Shown here one piece after another: positions 23,701-34,745 of a DNA stretch of 64,000 nucleotides; within the stretch, counting starts at the first letter, position 1, and each line of letters starts with the position of its first letter. Below the pieces are notes generated by a model that was not told where the DNA came from, did no database searches, and worked only from the letters and a program-made list of their open reading frames with translations. Position numbers and translations under genes: made by a program. This DNA is from Varroa destructor (lineage: Eukaryota; Arthropoda; Arachnida; Mesostigmata; Varroidae). The stretch spans positions 25,836,882 through 25,900,881 of the forward strand of contig NW_019211460.1 of the NCBI RefSeq assembly GCF_002443255.2. The letters run 5' to 3'.

Positions 23701-26040
23701 GAAAAACACTTTGCCCGGCCACCCTTCTTAGCGTTCGCCGTTGACGAAACGGCGCTAGTGACTATTGTAAATATACAATCATCTTATGGCGCGAAATTTT
23801 AAATACACTTTCTTATTTCCATCAGTTTCGCTACTTTATCACTATAAAAATCAGCCGAATAATTACAGACACGGGCCAAAATAAAGCGGAACAAAGAATT
23901 CGCCCCTTTGAAAAAATAGATCTAACCACAAATCAACGGCTATTTGTTTACTATCACATTGGTAGCAACTGCACGTTGCAGGACTAGACCTTTCCAACAT
24001 AATGAAACGAAAATGTATGACGTCAAAAACTTTTGCCGCCATAAAAACGAAACAAACAATCGACAATAATTTTGCTATTATATAATAATATTTGTGCATA
24101 TATGTTAAACTATTTCGATAGCCCTACTGTACCCTGGTCATTTGTACGCCGAAAGATTTAGTTACTGGAATCGTATACGTTTTTTCCCGGCCAACGAAAT
24201 ACTACTTTTAGGCTGTTTTTGTTCAGTTCTATAGAACAGTCCAACGACAAGCTCTCAGTATATGGTTGGCTGTTGAATTTTTTCGCGTTTGATCAGCTTT
24301 TTATTAAAAAAGAAAAAAGAAAAAAGAACGCGGTATTTAAAATATACGCTAAAAATAAAACCAGCTAATATCAACGCAAGCAAAAATTTCAGGAAAAAAA
24401 TCAGACGGAGCAGCAGATGCCCATTAATGGTAAAGTTTTAGTGCTAAAAAGGGGTTTTTAGCGGCCACAGCGGTGTAAAAGGACGAAATATACCCATATT
24501 TGAGCAAACGGAAACCATAACGTGTTTAACGCCGACAACAACAAATGCATCCGAGTCCTGTCTGCCCAACGACGTGTCCCCTATCAAGATGACACTGAAG
24601 GTCCACAAGTGCCGCTCGTAGACCGGCATTCGAAGGATACTTTACCAATTTCTGTTACCTTCAAATCTATTGTCGGAAATATCTATTTCAATGCAAGGTA
24701 TTTTAATTACGCGAAAAAAAGTATGCATTTTCGCATTATTATTGATTGTAGGTATAAATGTTCGCAGGGGTCCGACGAGAGTTAACGGTGTTCAATGTTT
24801 ACACTGTACAAGCTACAATTAGTTGTACAACAAACACAAATTAGTACTTTTAATTAATAAAACGAGCAATATCTTATGGGTTACAAAATGATTCTAAGAT
24901 AAGTTCATATAAGTATATTATAATGTATGCTCACTTAAACAGTAGGTCGTGCTGCAACGGAAACAGGACAGCAGAAGCGGATGTCAAATACAATTGTTTT
25001 TTTTTCGTCACCGACCCAATGCCGAAGCCTCTCCCGTTTATTCATACGTTTTAGCGGCCTTCCGCTACAGATACTCTTCGGTTAGTTCCATGTAACATTT
25101 CACTATTGGGAATCAAGCAGACCCTTCAATTTGCACAAACACCTATTGCCCTCGGTGCAATAGTCGTCTGCGGGGCGAACGTTAAACAACAACAGCGGAG
25201 AACGAAACTGTTTTTTGCACCATTCAATAGCAGACGCGACGGAAATGATGGCGCCTACTCATTGTGATTCGTGATTTCATCGATCGGTTTCGTCCCGTCG
25301 TTGATGCTTCGAAATTGAATAGTGCAACCGATAAATTGTATCGTTATAATTGTTTTGTTGCTAAGTTACTGTGCGCCAATCAGATTGCACTGACATAATA
25401 CTACCGCTAGATCATTGCAAAACAAGTATAAATAGTAACGACTAAATCATAATTGGATAGGTATATATGCATTCTATCTATCAGTATTATGAATTATTAA
25501 TAAGAAGAAGAAAGAAGATTGTATTGTCGAGTAATTGGTGTAAAACTGATCGATTACCATCGTTGAGCCATACACCCAGACTCGTACACGCCATTCGCCA
25601 ACATGTAACAGATATCTGTATCTTGTTGTTCGTTTTATTGATGTTATATATCCGCTTACATAAGCCAAAAGGGTGGGTGGGTACCAGCGTTACCACGCTA
25701 AACTTTGATGCCACCCTCTCACATTCTGATGCTAATTCGTCATTCTGATATTGTAACTCTGCGTAGATCATTCAGTCAACAGTCGTAAGTGCAGAAAAAA
25801 ATTGCCGCAGTAAATCTAGAAGCAGATGTAGTAACAATTGACACGTACATTCAATCACGATCCTTGTGTATAGTAAAAGTTACGTACATAGAAGCGCTTC
25901 AACGGCCTCATTACACAAACACAGCCACAGATAGACATGATTGTATGCAAGCACATACCAATATTATAATAAACTTACTTATTAATGTATACCGTAAACG
26001 CGTTTCACCGAAGTTGCATTCTTTCGTTATATTTAGAAGA
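11716..26040. other. Long non-coding or unresolved region
   Basis: No gene is supported by homology. The region holds short chance-length ORFs, homopolymer runs (for example 10 or more T near 13191 and 9 T near 19171) and islands of higher GC at about 13200-13420, 14100-14560, 15730-15930, 16370-16610 and 20480-21190. The longest ORF of the window (16020-16607, plus strand) lies here and is discussed separately. It may be intron or 5' flank of the minus-strand SHB-like gene. Confidence 0.35.
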
Positions 26041-26850
26041 CAAATAAATGGGGAGGTGGGGGCAGCACTATCGGATCAGATACTACGGGACCTGGCTCTG
26101 TGGAACCTAGCCTACGACGGAGTGCTTCAGCTGTCAGGGCTGATCGAAAGGGGCAAGACGGTGCCGTGTCCTGAGGATCTGGCAATGCAGATCTTCTGGA
26201 GAATGAAGCGAATAGGGCTGTCAGTTCGGTAAGGCAAGAAATGAGGGAGCACTTCTTGCAAGTAAAGTCGCAGAAGTGCGAAGCGCGAGAAGAGAATCAG
26301 TAGCAAACTGTCTTCACCTTGTAAAGGGGTCCACATGCCTATAGGAGAAGGGCAACATATCTGAGAATAATCATAGACCCACGACTTAGGGGCTCGTCGC
26401 GCATCATGCATGCGGCAGCAAAAGCCCTTTAGGCAGGGTATAAATTTGCAGAAATTTTACCGAGACGAGGGGGGAGGGGGTGGCGGCTAAGAAACACTCA
26501 GCGACTGTCAGTAATAATAGGAGAATCTACGGGGCTTTATGTCTGTCCTGGGTAAACAGAAAGAAATACCGAACGTACCAGATGAACAAACGGAAAGAAC
26601 ATTGCACAGAAAATCGGACCTTATCCTGGCTACAATTTTCTTTTCAAACAAGCTTAGTAGATGCTGGGCGATCACAAGGGACACACACGTGCCGAATGGG
26701 CCAAGGCGCTGATCCCGGGCCTGAAGGAGTACCATAATAGACTCTTTGGAATGATGTGACAAACCATATTGCTCATGTAAAGAAACGCGTCGGGTAACGC
26801 CTAAGGAGGTTCCAACAGATTCGGAACCGAGCAGACCTAAGTCCTACACT
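26041..26850 (+). mobile_element. R1-like non-LTR retrotransposon (LINE) relic, 5' truncated
   Basis: Three plus-strand frames together recover pieces of a LINE reverse transcriptase in the correct order. DLALWNLAYDGVLQL (about 26088-26132) matches the ILGP-LWNLAYDGVL block of R1-type elements. EDLAMQI (26173-26193) sits where the catalytic (F/Y)ADD should be, but the ADD is lost. GALLASKVAEV (about 26247-26279) matches the HKTEAVLISS region. YLRIIIDPRLRGSSRIMHAA (26358-26417) matches YLGVxIDxRL. EWAKALIPGLKEYHNRLFG (about 26693-26749) matches the C-terminal W-LIP-W-G block. Stops and frameshifts separate the pieces, so no protein can be made. The GC content rises sharply at 26041, suggesting the 5' truncation point. 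Neither a poly-A tail nor target duplication was identified. Confidence 0.72.
26465..26484 (+). other. G-rich run, possible G-quadruplex
   Basis: Two runs of 6 and 5 G separated by A, followed by further GG pairs, lie inside the LINE relic. It could form a two-tetrad or imperfect quadruplex. It is most simply explained as decay or slippage within the dead element. Confidence 0.35.
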
Positions 26851-26879
26851 GAGGTAAATCTAACGTGGTTTCCGCTGTA

Positions 26880-29800
26880 TAGACCTTTGTGGGGTTCAAA
26901 GATCTTTTTCGTCGGGTTCGGATTGTAAAATTTAATGGGTGTTAACGGAGCGAGCTTGAGCTTACACACATCGTACGTTAATTTATTCTTCTGTTCCCGT
27001 AAAAAAAATTAATGAATGCACCAGCAATCAAGTGCTCGTCGTGTCTGTTTTCAATAATCGGCATATAAAAATCTAAGTAGGCTTGTCCATTAGGTGTAAT
27101 TTCTGTATTGAAATAATTGTGGGCAGTGTATGAAAAAATTGATAGGTCCAGAATTGGATATTGCGCCACGGACGCAACGGCGGAGGGGGAAGAGGCATAA
27201 TGGCACGATTACAACTAGAGGACGAAGTCGAATGGAGAAGACAAACGAAGTTAGCGTCCACGCCGGCATTAACGGCCCCAACAATGGCAGCAGAATTTGG
27301 GCAGAAAAATATTCTAGGTAGACTATAGCGGCAATAGCGAAGTGAACGATTTTTTGGTCATGTATACTTCAGTAGCCTTCACCTCCTGATCGTCGCTGGC
27401 TCAGAGGTGGCCTAAACGCAGGCCATTGATCTTAGCGACACGAAGACGAAGTGTGTGACCGGCATAAATGTAAATGACTACGTATGGCATCACAAAATAG
27501 ACATGCGAATATCAGTTATCAACACAAAAAACATTTCATCCTCTATCCCGTCGATAATTTTGATTCGTTTTGGCTAAGTGGCAGAGATGCCGGTGTATTA
27601 CTTCACTACATCGAACCGCTATTATCTATCATGTACAAACACAAGACGCAAGACTAACCATCTTAGAAACAGAAAATACTATTTATCTGTATTGTTGCAT
27701 AGAAAAGCATAAAGAATAAAAATGGAAAAAGGTCCGCTGACATGCGCGAGTGGCATGTGTACGTAAAATGGAATGAAATCAACCTAACGGATAATAGGCG
27801 TTTGATAATTGTTACAAACACTAAAAACGTGAAGCTAAAACCCTCGCTGGAACCTCGTTTGTTGGTCATCTAAACTGAAGAACATTATCATCACCTGCTG
27901 TTATTATTATTATTATTATTATGTTACAACAATCGAAGCTGAATAGGGAATCGTCAAGATCAGCTGCACTCGTTAACACAGCAAACGACAAAGACTCCTT
28001 AAATGTAATGAAGGAATCGGAAGATAAACTTACCTGAAACATGAAAAAAATAATGTCAATCTTTCAAAATCACAACATAACAGCTATCTTCATATCGACA
28101 TCGTGGTTCCGTGACGTAATTTTCTATTATCTACCGTGTGGTAGCATTTTTACACGAATCGCTTGTCGAAACTTTACCTTTAGGAGGTGAGTGAATAGAA
28201 AATAGAAGGCAACCAGTATATATATAACGTAATTCTAGTCACATTACGTTTCTTGTCTCATGGTAATCAGAAACGGGCTTCTGCCGAGCTATGACTAGTA
28301 CTTTTCTTAGAACATTTCTCTAAGCAACAGATTCGTGTCTGCCAATAAGGTTAATTACTAATATAATTTACCTTGTAGTCCTATGGCTACGGCACGCAAC
28401 ATCGTCCATATTAGAACATTTTTGTTTATGAGCATAAAAGACTAGACATAAATTTTTCATGGGAGGATTTTGACCCAAATGCAAAACGAACCTGACCTTT
28501 TATGAAAAAGGTGGAATTAAAATATATATTATGTAAACTATTATAGGACGAACACTTATGCTGAACGAATTGAGCTTTTCCCTCGATTGAGGTGCGCATG
28601 TGTCCCAGCTTCGTGGTATAAGAGCATGCGTCACACAGCTGTTGAGATAATTTCGGTTGGATTTGAAAGCTCAAAGAAAATACTGATTTCATGGATATCG
28701 ATCATTTTACAATGGGCTTAAACATGATAGCACATCATAGGGTACGACACCAGCGCCGATGGTACTGAAGGTGTACTGCAACATCGTTACATTGGCGTTT
28801 GAGTAAAACCGTGATACATGTTGGAACTATATAGGGATAAGATCGAGCAAAAAAATTGCCTACTTGTAAAGGCAGCACATGCTGTACGGCGTTCATCTCG
28901 AAGAGCTCCCGTTACCGAAGCGTTTATTAATCACCAACTTTGGGCAATATAGTTTTGCTTTGATTACTGCAGTGCAGGGAAGTTGTCGACGAACTGCTAA
29001 AGTACACATCTCAACGGCTCAATGTAATTTTAAGTATTATTCTATTGGCATTTATTTGTCAGTGGCAAACTGGCTATATTATTCGAAGCAGTGCTTTTCT
29101 GCTCAACATGCCCCACTGCAGGGGCTTCCTTCCTCTGTACACTGCTGTATTATGTGGATCGCATTCATTTATCGGATTCGTTCCACAGTGTCAGCAAGGG
29201 CCGAGGACTCGAAATGATCGATTAGTGACAATCGTACGGCCAGGTGCCATAAGATCACACAGTAAAGGAGCCTCTACGTTTGCCTGTGCCTGCACCGAAC
29301 GTACAGCCCTGTAGCACCTGTGGTAGAATGATTTACGTTACAGTGTTTACTACAACAGGAAAGCTGGTGTTGCATTTCTGAGGACGGATTCAATACTGCT
29401 CTGGGCAGTATGGCACTTCTGACCGTTTGACGTTTCCAGTAGTAAAAGAACGCTATAATAATGCAGTATTTGCGATAGTGAAGCACATACTACTCCGCTG
29501 TGGATACGTGCCACGTCTAATGCCGCCACTCGACATCCAAGATAAGCACGAGCTTGTTTTGGCTTTAATCAGCCTCCCCAACAAACGTTCTGATTCGCAA
29601 CGTTTTTGAATACATACCATGAACGTATGGAACGAATCTGCGTACGGCACGACTATACACGTATAATGTACCTTCAAGTGATTTCAAGCTTGTTTCAACA
29701 TAGGCCACAAGTAATTTAAACGTGCCAGGGATTTAATGCAAGCTTCATTTCATCTGCGTTTTATTTTATTTTATCCTATTCGCTCTGCTGCCTTCATTAA

Positions 29801-30344
29801 AATATATACTACATCATATAACGACATTATATATTGTAATGGCGCCGTCTCTTTCCGCCACTTTCATTTCAGCTCATCTTTGTATTCCCTGTAAGAACGG
29901 TCTTTGATTTTCTGTTCCCTTTGCCACGTTCCCTTCGAGCCTCCCCCCTTCCAAACTTTTTGCGAAACTCCGTGAGAGCCGATGAAGCAGGTCATCTGCA
30001 GAGCTACCATTAACCTTTTCGTTTGTGCAGTATATATACGTGCGTGTACGTGTATAGTAAAACTCGAAGAAAATTCCTTTACTATCTGCAAAAGCTTTTT
30101 TCTACCATAGCGCTTAGTTGAGTACCCTGAACGACCAAGCCCTCCGGTGACGCGAACGAAAACGCACTTCAACAGACCCCTCCCTATACGTACAGTTAGT
30201 CGTATCCGCTAGATCTGTCTGCTTTTACCGAACGATATGATAATATTATCCTGTAAACAGGTGTCGCCGTGCTTGTCGTCCATTTGCTCTGTTGGCTGTT
30301 TCATGTTAAAGCGTATAAATGTACCAAGAAGCCTGCATAGGAAG
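26880..30344. other. Unassigned AT-rich region downstream of the LINE relic
   Basis: No gene is supported. A GC-richer patch at about 27160-27310 is open in two plus frames and in minus frames. A (TTA)7 microsatellite lies at 27901-27922. The ORF at 28879-29217 and its overlap at 29045-29314 show no reliable domain. Confidence 0.35.
27901..27922. repeat. (TTA)n microsatellite
   Basis: About seven uninterrupted TTA units (TAA on the other strand), in AT-rich non-coding sequence. Confidence 0.95.
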
Positions 30345-30378
30345 TTCTTGTTCTTGTTGTTGTTGCTGTTGCTGCTGC

Positions 30379-30416
<38 letters not shown>

Positions 30417-30576
30417 CTGTTGTTGTTGTTGTTGTTGTTGTTGTTATGTTTCTGTTGTTGTTGTTGTTGTTCCTGTTGTTGTTGTTGTTCCTGTTGTTGT
30501 TGTTGTTGTTGTTGTTGTTGCTGTTGTTGTTTCTGTTGTTGTTGTTGTTGTTGTTGCTGTTGCTGCTGCTGCTGCT
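30345..30576. repeat. Trinucleotide array CTG/TTG (CAG/CAA on minus strand)
   Basis: About 77 consecutive NTG-type triplets. CTG-rich clusters lie at both ends (near 30372-30420 and 30556-30576) and a TTG-rich core lies between, broken by TTC, TCC-TG and one TAT. The plus frames read as poly-Leu, poly-Cys or poly-Val, which is repeat artefact. The minus strand reads CAG/CAA (Gln) for long stretches, but the single TAT interruption near 30445 shifts the register and an in-frame TGA precedes the Gln frame, so a polyglutamine exon is not supported. It is best treated as a large, imperfect microsatellite. Confidence 0.93.
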
Positions 30577-31775
30577 TCCTTCACGATACCTACTAAGAAC
30601 ATTATTTTCGGAAATTAAGGGCTGTCAATCTAAGAACTAATTGTATTCTGATAGTTGATCCGCGAGCGTGAGCCAAGTGGTATCCAGTAGTGATTTTGTT
30701 TAGTTTTTGCTAGCTAAAAGTCGACGAAGATTGTCGTGCACACGAATACGGAAGCAGTAAAATACAACCCATCTGCGCAGTACAAACGTCTCGTCGTCGA
30801 GTTGACACGAAGGAACAAGACGCGATATAATCGAAATAAACGTTACGAACGTTACAGACAACAAACTTTGCTGCTAACTAAACACAGACACAGGCCCAGA
30901 ACTAGTTCATGGGTGTGACGCTTCCTTCTCGACGTAACTGATATCTATTGCCGTCTTCTACATGAACGATCATAGAGAATATTGTTATAATTGGCAATAA
31001 CTACGATGTTGTTTTCGTGTTACATGCTGCACGTAGATGGTAGCTTAACACTACTAGCAACTGTAGTAGTAGTTATAATAATTATTACCTGATAGCTGGA
31101 ACATGTAGTAGTCTAGTATCAATTATTAAATCGGTAATGTACGTTTTTTATCTCCATTTTTCCAAACGTTTTTGCTTTCTCCTATTCGTAAGACTGACAG
31201 ACAAGCGGATAATGCAACTTTTTTCATATAAAACACACCGAAAGGGAGTGAGTAGTTGATTTCGCTCTCTAACGTCACTCGAATGTCATGCCGGGTCTAG
31301 GTGACCGAAACAAACTGGTCTATACAATAATGAAGATAGCCAAATTAAATAAATCCTATATTACGAGACAAATAATAACTACGTTGAATTGAAATTACGA
31401 GAAACAATGATAATTTTCTAAGTGTTTGAGATTTTAAATGGCGTTGACTGGGTGGCAGGTACCATTGGCGACTTTGAGAACATCGTATCGCAGTTAGCGG
31501 AAGTTCAGCGGCGACTACAGACGAAGGTCGGCAGTGACGAATAGGCCTTGCCATGGTACCACCCGTAAGCAACAGCCGTGTACCGATAAATGCACGCTTT
31601 CATGTTGAAAAGAACCATAACAATGGCATATTTCATACCATACAGAGCTTTGAGGGGCTGAAGTTCCGCCTTCTTTAAAGGCCTATTTCGGCCGGCCACA
31701 TATACCGTGTCACCTTTGACTCCAGCGTAAACATTCTCTCGGTGACTAGCGAAACCCGAAGCCTGACTCGACTCC

Positions 31776-31792
31776 GAGCGATAACATCGCTC
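31776..31792. repeat. Short perfect hairpin
   Basis: GAGCGAT and ATCGCTC arms (7 bp) around an AAC loop. The flanking CC and GG could add two pairs across a one-base bulge. Function is unknown. Confidence 0.5.
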
Positions 31793-32927
31793 AGGGGGAT
31801 CGCTCTATTAACTAGGTTAGTTCCGTTAAATGATTATTACTACAGTTGTCGCTGTGATTTTTCCAACCACCTACTGCTACACTATATAGTAATACACCAT
31901 TGTGCGATGTGATAAGATTTACGTAATCGTTTTATTTATTGCCAACTTTAATTATCATGTCTATATAGATAATTTTTTCATAAAGACTATATTTTCTTCT
32001 AATATATGATATCATTTCGACCTGGATATTCTACCATAACATCCGTATTCTGGCCGACCTTTAGGAATATCCGGCTGGTAGAATTGGTGTTCGTTTTGTG
32101 GAACAGAACGTAATCGTGTCTATGAGATAATAAGAAATTGTTCGGCGTTATCCCAATACAGCAGCTTATACTCAGCCAGAAACGGTACAAATTTTCATTG
32201 TCGCTATGCTGCCCCTAAAGAAAGCCGATATGACGCATCGCTGGTTTCCTGCACACAAATGCACACCCCTAACGGGAGCGTTAAAAAAAGGACACTGTTC
32301 TCCGAGACGTCCACTACACAAAAAAAATGTACATAAGAGGCATCGAGAATTACTTTTAGCTTGATCGTCTTTTAACAGTGTCGCTACGGTGAGACAGAAC
32401 TCGTTTTGCATACACGAGCATCTATTCCTATGATAGTCATCATTTGCTCACAACTACCAGAGCATCAAACCAACTATGTTTACTCGAAACGGCCTCTCCT
32501 TGATGCCCAGCAGGCCTAACTAGCCTAGAATTATGGACAACACATCCTGTGTATAGTACGTTACGAGTCTTCATTAGATAAGCAGAGCGTAGCATGATGC
32601 TTGCATATTGTTAATCGAAGGACTCGTACTCAATTCATAATTCAAGCTTCTCTTTTCGTATCAGACGTTCATTTTGATGAAATCAAAAAGCAGATCCTTT
32701 TTGTATGTACGTTGTTTCCACTTTACCGACCAAATATAGTCTGCTAGCTTACTTAATTTCAAACTTTCGTTGTTACCCTAATACTGACTTAGATTTGTTG
32801 AAGATATAGTTGCCGTTTTAGCTCCTTTCTACTGGTTTACACGAAGCCGATGCGCGCCGAGAAATTGACTCCAGCACATGAATCCAGACGATTAGTTCCG
32901 CAGAGCACTGAATACATCAGAATAAAA

Positions 32928-32968
32928 ATCAGATGACGACCCGCATCGAATATGGGTCGTCATTTGAT
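32928..32968. repeat. Strong 15-bp inverted repeat with 11-nt loop
   Basis: Arms 32928-32942 (ATCAGATGACGACCC) and 32954-32968 pair at 14 of 15 positions, including a perfect 10-bp inner stem ATGACGACCC/GGGTCGTCAT. It is much longer than expected by chance at such close spacing. It is shorter than a typical microRNA hairpin. It could be a folded RNA element, a cruciform or remnant mobile-element termini. Confidence 0.7.
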
Positions 32969-33791
32969 GCCTTACGTCGCGTCCTCTCGCGCGATCTGGT
33001 GACAGAAGCAGTCATCATATATATATATATCGGAAACTCAATAGATTTTCCATACAGTTACTATGTATCTTCAATACACTGGGTGTCCTACCTCTAATGG
33101 TACGTAACATGGAGAAGACGACATCGCCTAATTCTAGGCGCTCGAAAGTCTTACACTCTTAGAACATTACCAGGCAGTACATTAATATTTCACAGTCGAA
33201 ATAACCAGCTATGTCAGAATGTCGGATGGTAAGGTTGCAAACGAATAAAAGTTACTCGACATCTGTTGCCCTGAGCAAGCGCTCATGCTAGTACCGGATA
33301 TAACAAATTTTGTGTATTCCTAAAATTATATCGAAGGATTTACAAACATTTGGTATTACGTGCAGCCGGCTGTTGTAAAGCAAACAAACAAACTTGGGTG
33401 ACCCATCAGATTTCGAACAACAATTCGTTATTATTGCTACTTGCCTACCATATTATCTAAAAGAGAAGACATCGTATAATATTTGTGATTAAACATTTGC
33501 AGGAACAGGCTTCTACAGCTCTCGACTGTTTTCAGTTCAACTAGCAGTCGACCGGTCATCAGTTGGAACTTTATCCAAAAAAAAAAAAAAAGATATCTAA
33601 ACAAATTATCTTCCATAATTTATGTTTACTTATTATAGTGTGTCGCTTCTTGTTTCATTGATCAGTAACAGGCGCGAGTTCAACGATGTCGCGGTCACGG
33701 CTGCCGGCACCGCAGCGACTAATGGATACTTCACCAGTGGCATCATTGTAAGAAAAATACTCGTACCACATTATATTGGTAATACATTTCC

Positions 33792-33792
<1 letters not shown>

Positions 33793-33822
<30 letters not shown>
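33793..33822. repeat. (TA)n microsatellite
   Basis: About 15 uninterrupted TA units. Another short AT run is at 33016-33031. Confidence 0.95.
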
Positions 33823-33823
<1 letters not shown>

Positions 33824-34654
33824 CGGTATCAGGACACGCTGCCGAATCAGATCCTACCGTTGGCTCCGTACGCCGCTGGCATCGGCTTTAGCGGCGCTGT
33901 AATGATAAAATTACAGTTCAACTATTGTTGCTTATTTCTTTTGCGGCTCTCCGTGTCTTTGTTGTTTAGGCTTGCTTGGGGAATGCTGTGACGTCGTACA
34001 GAGCATTAAACGGGGCTTATTACGTGATGTCACTATCACAGAATATGTATAAACTGTGATACCTTTGCTTGTCACCGGCACGATTTTCGGTCATTAAGTT
34101 ATTGTTGATGTTGCTGTTACAGTTACCATTTTTTTTATGTTATAATTACCGAAATCCAAGCGCGGTGTTTTTATCAATCAAGTAAAAGTAAAGCAATTAG
34201 TGCAGTTCTACGAGATCTAGATAATAAATACAGGGGCTCTGATCTGTAATCTAGCCCGGTAAGATAACTACACGTTACCAGACGAAGTGTTTATCTACAA
34301 CTGAGATAAACATAAACAAATACGAAGACAAATCGACATGCAGCGTCAAGAATCATGGATCTAACAGATGCGGATAGATAGCAGTTGAAGAGTACCGCTA
34401 TGCACTAACTCAAAGACGACAAGCGACAAGACTCCCAACATAGTACCATTTCCTCCATTACGGGCAGATGCTTTCCTGTTCATCGTACACGCCCATACGC
34501 GTATAAACATTGCTTTGTCCATACTAAATACGAAACGGTAAAATGATAAATCGCATGTATAATAAGTAATATAATAACACGTTTTATTTATTTGATATGG
34601 CACAACACATACAGCTGTATGATGGGAATTGGTAAACATGTCCCCGTATTTGGG

Positions 34655-34745
34655 AGACGTATTTGCCTGCTAATCTGAGGGACACGCTGTGGTCTGGGTT
34701 CGAACCCGGAGTAGAGACGCACTTCGAAACAGCTCCTGCTTCATT
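34655..34745 (+). mobile_element. tRNA-derived SINE fragment, copy B
   Basis: This is the best preserved copy. A tRNA-like stretch (TTTGCCTGCTAATCTGAGGG) leads to a perfect box B GGTTCGAACCC at 34697-34707, then AGACGCACTTCG at 34715-34726. From CACGCTGTGG through ACTTCG it matches copy A at 4810-4850 with few changes. The order, spacing and orientation match, which supports one family. Confidence 0.62.

Noticed and set aside
29045..29314. Segment resembling one ankyrin repeat (GFLPLYTAVLCGSHSF)
   Set aside because: Only one degenerate unit. No neighbouring repeats in any frame.
30237..30640. Three overlapping ORFs of poly-Leu, poly-Cys and poly-Val
   Set aside because: All are readings of the CTG/TTG microsatellite, with no non-repeat sequence that looks coding.
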